This document shows, piece by piece, positions 59,449 through 64,000 of a stretch of DNA of 64,000 nucleotides. Position 1 is the stretch's first letter; the number at the start of each line of letters is the position of its first letter. The notes below the pieces were generated by a model. It had not been told where the DNA came from. It searched no databases and saw nothing but the letters and a program-made list of their open reading frames with translations. Position numbers and translations under genes: made by a program. This DNA comes from Flavimaribacter sp024343425 (lineage in GTDB: Bacteria > Pseudomonadota > Alphaproteobacteria > Rhizobiales > Rhizobiaceae): the NCBI GenBank assembly GCA_965227645.1, contig OZ245773.1, forward strand, positions 3,286,001 to 3,350,000, written 5' to 3'.

Positions 59449-60660
59449 ATGAACAGACGCAATTTCGTTGCGGCGGCTGTAAAAACCGTCGCCGCGGCAG
59501 GCATGGCGGCGCTTCTCGCCGGAACCGCTCTGGCGGCGGACACCATCAAACTGGGCGCCGTAGCGCCAAAAACCGGACCGCTTGCCGGCGGTTCGACCGT
59601 CACCCACTGGCCGAGCATCCAGCTCTGGGTCCAACAGACCAACGACAAGGGCGGCCTCAAGCTCAAAGACGGTCAGAAGATGATCGAGCTGATCGAGTAT
59701 GACGACAAGACCGACCCGGGCGAGCACATCAAGGCCGTGCAGCGCGCCATCACACAGGACAAAGTCGACTTCCTGATTGCGCCATACGGCACAGGTTTCA
59801 ACGTCGCCGTTGCGCCGATCTACGCCAAATACGGCTACCCCCAGATTGCTGTGACGTCCATTTCGGATCTCATCGGCGAGCTCACCGAGCGTTATCCGGG
59901 CCTTTTCTTCACGCTGGGAGACACGACGTCCTTCGTCAACGGCGTCAAGGACATCCTCGTCAAGATGCGTGACGACGGCGTGATCGGCAACAAGGTCGCC
60001 ATGGTCAACGTCGCGGACGCTTTCGGCATCGAACTTGCTGAAGTGGCGCGTCCGGTGTTCACCGAGGCCGGTTTCGACATCGTGTACGACAAATCCTATC
60101 CGCTCGGCACGCCGGATCTCTCGCCCGTCGTCAAGGGCGCGAAGGCCGCAAATCCCGACGCATTCGTCGCATGGTCCTACCCGCCGGACACGTTCGCAAT
60201 CACTGAACAGGCGGCGATCGAGAATCTCGACGTCAAGGCCTTCTACACCGCGGTCGCCACGGCGTTCCCCGCCTATGGCGGAAAATTCGGGTCGAAGGTC
60301 AATGGCGTTCTCGGCGCCGGCGGCGTCAACCCCGACACGCCTGCAATCGCGGAGTATCGCAAGGCTCACAAGGAAATCACCGGCAAGGAAGCCGACTACT
60401 GGGCTTCTGCGAACACCTACGCAAGCATGCAGATACTTGGCCAGGCGATAGAAGCCGTCGGCAGCACCGACCGGGAGGCCGTCACCCAGTACCTGAAGGA
60501 AAACGAGTTCGACACGATCATGGGACCGATCGTCTTCGACGAGCAGGTTTCCAACCGGTTCTGGACCGTCGGTCAGTGGCAGGACGGCGTCTTCCGCGGC
60601 GTCGCCTCGTCCAACATCGACGGCGCCGTTCCGGTGATCGCAAAATCCGGCTGGGAATAA
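59449..60660 (+). CDS. Branched-chain-amino-acid-type ABC transporter solute-binding protein (LivK-like)
   Basis: 403 aa. The signal begins MNRRNFVAAAVKTVAAAGMA with two adjacent Arg, compatible with a Tat signal; cleavage is expected after ALAA near residue 30. The mature part starts TIKLGAVAPKTGPLAGGS, then LIEYDDKTDPGEHIKAVQRAI, DFLIAPYGTGFNVAVAPIYA and PDAFVAWSYPPDTFAI, the periplasmic-binding fold of the LivJ/LivK and amide-binding family. GGGAGG precedes the start. It would deliver an amino acid, betaine or amide to the LivHMGF-type complex encoded next. A stem-loop follows its stop. Confidence 0.88.
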   Translation: MNRRNFVAAAVKTVAAAGMAALLAGTALAADTIKLGAVAPKTGPLAGGSTVTHWPSIQLWVQQTNDKGGLKLKDGQKMIELIEYDDKTDPGEHIKAVQRAITQDKVDFLIAPYGTGFNVAVAPIYAKYGYPQIAVTSISDLIGELTERYPGLFFTLGDTTSFVNGVKDILVKMRDDGVIGNKVAMVNVADAFGIELAEVARPVFTEAGFDIVYDKSYPLGTPDLSPVVKGAKAANPDAFVAWSYPPDTFAITEQAAIENLDVKAFYTAVATAFPAYGGKFGSKVNGVLGAGGVNPDTPAIAEYRKAHKEITGKEADYWASANTYASMQILGQAIEAVGSTDREAVTQYLKENEFDTIMGPIVFDEQVSNRFWTVGQWQDGVFRGVASSNIDGAVPVIAKSGWE

Positions 60661-60676
60661 GCCGTTGTCGCAGGCC

Positions 60677-60700
60677 GCGTCCGGACATCTGTCCGGGCGC
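60677..60700 (+). promoter_or_regulatory. Intercistronic stem-loop after the binding-protein gene
   Basis: GCGTCCGGAC-ATCT-GTCCGGGCGC, a 10-base stem with one G-T pair and a 4-base loop, 16 bases after the binding-protein stop. Likely raises binding-protein mRNA relative to the permeases. Confidence 0.55.
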
Positions 60701-60742
60701 GTCACTCTTTAAAGCCGCTAGAACACCAGGTTTCGGGCTTCG

Positions 60743-61606
60743 ATGGATATAATCATTTCCGGGTTGCTGCTCGGAGGCACTTACGCGCTCATGGCCATGG
60801 GGCTGAACCTGCAATACGGTGTCGCCCGGATCATGAATCTCGCCAACGGCGAAATGCTGGTGCTGGGCGCTCTGGCCGCCTTCACTTTCTATGTCAGCAT
60901 ACAGCTCAGCCCGCTTCTGACGATGTTTATCGTTGCGCCCGCAGCCTTTCTTCTCAACTGGCTGATCTACCGCTTTCTCCTGCGCCCTCTCGTACGCCGC
61001 GCCAAGAACCAGGGCCAACTCGAAGTCGATTCGATCCTCGCGACATTCGGCATGAGCTTCGCGCTTGTCGGCGTCATGGTGAGCATACAGGGCGGCTATT
61101 TCACCTATTCCTTTCTCGCAGATCCCTTCTCGATCCTCGGCACGACCGTCGCGCTCAACCGGCTCATCGCCTTCATTCTGGCCGTCATCATCGGGCTCGC
61201 GCTCTATCTGTGGCTTCATCGCTCGCGTCCCGGCATGGCAGTCCGGGCGGTCGCCGTCAGCAGCGACGCCTCGAAACTCGTCGGCATCAATGTTGCGCGC
61301 GTTTCGGCGCTGGCCTTTGCGCTGGGCGGCGCGATAACGGCTGTCGGAGGTACATTGATCTCCACATTTATCACGCTGGACGCCTCGATCGGGGTCATCT
61401 TCACCATGAAGGCCCTGATCATCGTGATCATGGGCGGCGTCGGCGACATTCGCGGCGCGATCATCGCGGCGGCAATCCTCGGACTTGTGGAAACGGCCGT
61501 GGCGTCGCTGATCGATCCGGGGCTGACGCTTGCAGCCGCCTATCTGATATTCCTGCTGGTTCTCCTGTTCCGCCCGCAAGGACTTTTCGGAAGGCGTGCG
61601 ACATGA
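60743..61606 (+). CDS. LivH-type ABC permease
   Basis: 287 aa. The N-terminus IIISGLLLGGTYALMAMGLNLQYGVARIMNLANGEMLVLGA is diagnostic for LivH; the EAA-equivalent loop (GRPGMAVRAVAVSSDASKLVGINV region) and KALIIVIMGGVGDIRGAIIAAAILG follow. About eight hydrophobic spans. It forms the channel with the next protein. Overlaps the next gene by 4 bases (ATGA). Confidence 0.9.
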   Translation: MDIIISGLLLGGTYALMAMGLNLQYGVARIMNLANGEMLVLGALAAFTFYVSIQLSPLLTMFIVAPAAFLLNWLIYRFLLRPLVRRAKNQGQLEVDSILATFGMSFALVGVMVSIQGGYFTYSFLADPFSILGTTVALNRLIAFILAVIIGLALYLWLHRSRPGMAVRAVAVSSDASKLVGINVARVSALAFALGGAITAVGGTLISTFITLDASIGVIFTMKALIIVIMGGVGDIRGAIIAAAILGLVETAVASLIDPGLTLAAAYLIFLLVLLFRPQGLFGRRAT

Positions 61607-62529
61607 ACGGCAAAGAGGTCCAGAGCCTGACGGCGATAATCGTCTGCATCATCCTGGCGGCCTGCTTTCCGCTGATCGCGGACGGATACTGGATGAGCAT
61701 CGGCGTCACGGCGATGATGTACATGGCGCTGGCGACAAGCTGGGCGCTGTTTTCCGGCCCGACGCACTATATTTCGCTGGCGACCGCGGCGTTCTTCGGG
61801 ATCGGCGGCTATCTGGTCGGCACAGGAATGAGCGACTACGATCTGTCGTTCTGGCTGATGATGGCTATTTCCGCAGTCGTCGCAACCGTGCTCGCCGCCT
61901 TGATCGGCCTTGCGACGCTGCGGCTCTCCGGCGTCTATTTCGTAATCTTCACGCTGGGTCTGGCGGAAATGATCCGCAACCTCGTGTCATGGGTGCAAAA
62001 CAATTTCCTGGGTTCGCGCGGCCTTTACGTGCTGACGGATTTCACCGACGCCGACATCTACTGGATGCTGCTGACGGTGGCGGCCGCAGTGTATCTCCTG
62101 GGTTGGCTGATCAACCGTTCGCGCCTCGGCTTTGCGTTGCGCATCATCGGCAACGACGAGACCGTGGCGCGGCATGTCGGCATCAACACCGCCTGGTCGA
62201 AGGTGCTGCTGTTCATGACGACCGGTTTCTTCGCGGCGATTGTCGGCGCAATCATCGCGCCGCGCTATTCCTACATCGAACCCAATCTGGTGTTCAAACC
62301 GGAACTCAGCTTCCTCGTCGTGATCATGGCGCTGCTCGGCGGCACGCATCGCCTGTGGGGGCCGATCGTCGGCGTCATCCCCTTCACGCTGCTCTGGGAG
62401 GCAATCAGCATTTCGTTTCCCAACTACACGACGCTGCTTCTTGGGCTCGCGTTCCTGCTGATTGTGTATTTCATTCCGCGCGGCCTCATAGGGCTGATCG
62501 AGGATCTGGTCGAGAGGTCGCGCGCATGA
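61603..62529 (+). CDS. LivM-type ABC permease
   Basis: 308 aa. GPTHYISLATAAFFGIGGYLVG, LATLRLSGVYFVIFTLGLAEMIRNLV, GFALRIIGNDETVARHVGINTAWSKVLLFMTTGFFAAIVGAIIAPRY and LLGGTHRLWGPIVGVI are the typical LivM segments. It pairs with the LivH-like protein. The frame is open for a long stretch upstream, but ATG 61603 gives the family N-terminus and overlaps the preceding stop by 4 bases. It ends in an ATGA overlap with the first ATPase. Confidence 0.9.
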   Translation: MNGKEVQSLTAIIVCIILAACFPLIADGYWMSIGVTAMMYMALATSWALFSGPTHYISLATAAFFGIGGYLVGTGMSDYDLSFWLMMAISAVVATVLAALIGLATLRLSGVYFVIFTLGLAEMIRNLVSWVQNNFLGSRGLYVLTDFTDADIYWMLLTVAAAVYLLGWLINRSRLGFALRIIGNDETVARHVGINTAWSKVLLFMTTGFFAAIVGAIIAPRYSYIEPNLVFKPELSFLVVIMALLGGTHRLWGPIVGVIPFTLLWEAISISFPNYTTLLLGLAFLLIVYFIPRGLIGLIEDLVERSRA

Positions 62530-63257
62530 CGACCGGATCCACCCTTCTCACCGTAAGGAACGTCACCAAGCGCTTCGGCGGTCTTGTCGCCGTCAACGAC
62601 ATGACCTTCGAAGTGAAGGAGCACGAGGTGATGGGCATCATCGGCCCGAACGGCTCCGGCAAGACGACGATGATGAACCTGATCTCCGGCGCGCTGCCGG
62701 TCACCAGCGGCGCGATCGACATGCGCGGTCATCTGCTGTCGCAGGCGCCGGCCCACGAGATCGCGCGGCTTGGCGTCGCCCGCACGTTTCAGCTTGTACG
62801 CGTCCTGCCGGGTTTGAGCGTCATCGAGAACGTGATGGCGGGCGCTGTTTTCGGTCATCGCCGCCGCTGGGGCAATGAAGCGCGCTTTTTTGCCGAGGCC
62901 CTGCTGGAGCGCATCGGGCTGGGGGCGCATCGCCATCAGCCGGTGTCGTCTCTCACATATATCGACCAGAAGCGTCTGGAAATCGCCCGGGCGCTCGCCG
63001 GCGAGCCTGCGGTTCTGCTGCTCGACGAATGGCTGGCGGGACTCAACCCGACCGAGTTGCAGATCGGCATGGACCTGGTCGCAAGCCTGCGCGAGGAAGG
63101 CCGCACCGTGATCCTGGTGGAGCACGTCATGGACGCGATCCGCTCTCTATGCGACCGCTGCGTGGTGATGAACTCCGGCAGCAAGATCGCAGAGGGCGCA
63201 CCCGACGAAGTGCTTTCCGACGCCGAAGTCATTCGCGCCTATCTGGGAGACGAGTGA
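62526..63257 (+). CDS. LivG-type ABC ATPase with variant motifs
   Basis: 243 aa. Walker A GPNGSGKTT and switch His in LVEHVMDAI are normal. The signature is SSLTYIDQKRLEIARAL instead of the usual LxYGQQRRLEIARAL, and Walker B reads VLLLDEWLAGLNPTE with Trp in place of the common Pro after the catalytic Glu. The Gly missing from the signature may be tolerated because the partner ATPase has a standard one. It starts in ATGA overlap with livM and ends in a TGATG overlap with the last gene. Confidence 0.88.
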   Translation: MTTGSTLLTVRNVTKRFGGLVAVNDMTFEVKEHEVMGIIGPNGSGKTTMMNLISGALPVTSGAIDMRGHLLSQAPAHEIARLGVARTFQLVRVLPGLSVIENVMAGAVFGHRRRWGNEARFFAEALLERIGLGAHRHQPVSSLTYIDQKRLEIARALAGEPAVLLLDEWLAGLNPTELQIGMDLVASLREEGRTVILVEHVMDAIRSLCDRCVVMNSGSKIAEGAPDEVLSDAEVIRAYLGDE

Positions 63258-64000
63258 TGCTTGACGTCGGCAATATTTCAGTCTCCTACGGCATGCACAG
63301 GGCTCTCTCCGAGGTTTCGATCGCGGTTGAACAGAAGGAAATCGTGGTCATCCTCGGCGCCAATGGCGCGGGCAAGAGCACGCTTCTGAAATCCATCGCC
63401 GGCATGTGCGAGGGTTCGGTCGCCGGGCGCATCGCGCTTGACGGCGAGGACATCACGACCCTGGAGCCGCATGAGATCGTGGACCGGGGCGTGGCCTTCG
63501 TACCGGAGGGACGCGGCATCTTCGGAGAGCTGACGGTCGCGGAAAACCTGTTGCTCGGCGCCTATTCGCAGCGTGCGCGCGAGCGGCAGGACGCCAATCT
63601 TTCCTGGATCTATTCGCTGTTTCCGAAACTGACGGAACGCCGCAATCAGGTGGCGCGAACCATGTCGGGGGGCGAACAGCAGATGGTTGCGATCGGCCGG
63701 GCGATGATGGCCGATCCGAAGATTCTCATGCTCGACGAACCGTCGCTCGGGCTTTCGCCGCTGCTTTGCAAGGAACTGTTTCAGAGCCTCGCCCATATCA
63801 GCGACGCCGGAATGGGCGTGTTGCTGGTGGAGCAGAACGCCAAGCAGAGCCTGGCGATCGCCGATCGGGGCTACCTGATAGAAAATGGCGAGATAACGGG
63901 AAGCGGCGACGCCGCTTCGCTGCTGAACGATCCCGCCGTGCAGGCCGCCTATCTTGGCGCCGGAAGCGCAAGACCGCCGAGCGGCAGGCAGACGAGCGCG
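63257..64000 (+). CDS. LivF-type ABC ATPase (3' end outside window)
   Basis: 248 codons are visible and the frame is still open at the last base. Walker A GANGAGKST, Q-loop FVPEGRGIFGELTVAENL, signature MSGGEQQMVAIGRAM, Walker B ILMLDEPSLGLSP and switch His-equivalent LVEQNAKQSL (Gln, as is usual in LivF) are all standard. LivF proteins are commonly about 230-250 aa, so the gene probably ends shortly after the window. It forms the ATPase pair with the LivG-type protein. Confidence 0.9.
   Translation, partial: MLDVGNISVSYGMHRALSEVSIAVEQKEIVVILGANGAGKSTLLKSIAGMCEGSVAGRIALDGEDITTLEPHEIVDRGVAFVPEGRGIFGELTVAENLLLGAYSQRARERQDANLSWIYSLFPKLTERRNQVARTMSGGEQQMVAIGRAMMADPKILMLDEPSLGLSPLLCKELFQSLAHISDAGMGVLLVEQNAKQSLAIADRGYLIENGEITGSGDAASLLNDPAVQAAYLGAGSARPPSGRQTSA

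Overview
The window looks like chromosomal DNA of an alphaproteobacterium, probably a Hyphomicrobiales (rhizobia-like) soil, plant or marine heterotroph. I infer this from the fairly high GC, the wealth of ABC, TRAP and FUSC transport systems for organic acids and amines, the dense ATGA-coupled operons, and families typical of that group (UxaA plus RraA plus TAXI-TRAP, dimethylglycine-dehydrogenase-like oxidases, YnjB-type binding protein). No rRNA, phage, integrase or insertion sequence was seen. One tRNA (tRNA-Pro, CGG) is present.

Layout. 1-1887: the 3' end of one carrier/thioesterase protein and a complete paralogue, tail of a nonribosomal-peptide-like locus. 1889-6161: choline-kinase-like phosphotransferase and FAD/GcvT amine oxidoreductase, divergent from a DeoR regulator. 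6149-12485: a leftward six-gene operon with a YnjBCD-type ABC importer, an O-acetylhomoserine sulfhydrylase-like enzyme and a hydrolase. 12696-16740: a leftward peptide-type ABC importer without ATPase genes. 16965-19570: sugar-acid catabolism pair (FAH-family dehydratase and semialdehyde dehydrogenase). 19866-20156: tRNA-Pro followed by an unusual 34-bp-period repeat array. 20642-28167: YtcA-MdtNOP-type tripartite efflux system with two cysteine Ntn amide hydrolases and a small ion channel. 28530-35429: remnant of an IclR regulator, UxaA-family dehydratase, RraA-like protein, TAXI-TRAP transporter with DUF1850 partner, and a RibD-like reductase. 35440-40612: AsmA, GST, aldo/keto reductase. 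40651-51401: homoprotocatechuate-type catabolism around hpaR/hpaF/hpaE/hpaD, fused to an acyl-CoA dehydrogenase, CoA-transferase and hydratase module. 51488-54914: acid phosphatase, FAD oxidoreductase and a divergent GlxA-type regulator. 54946-64000: second dimethylglycine-dehydrogenase-like enzyme, its GlxA-type regulator, a GntR regulator and a LivKHMGF-type importer that runs off the window end.

Taken together this is a catabolic and transport-rich region: uptake systems are paired with dedicated oxidases or dehydratases, and each module carries its own divergent regulator with a recognisable inverted repeat in the shared intergenic space. The least explained items are the 34-bp repeat array and its dispersed relative, the decayed IclR gene beside an apparently intact operator-like palindrome, the cysteine-nucleophile thioesterase pair, and the efflux/amide-hydrolase cluster. 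All functional assignments come from reading motifs and family resemblance; no database search was run.
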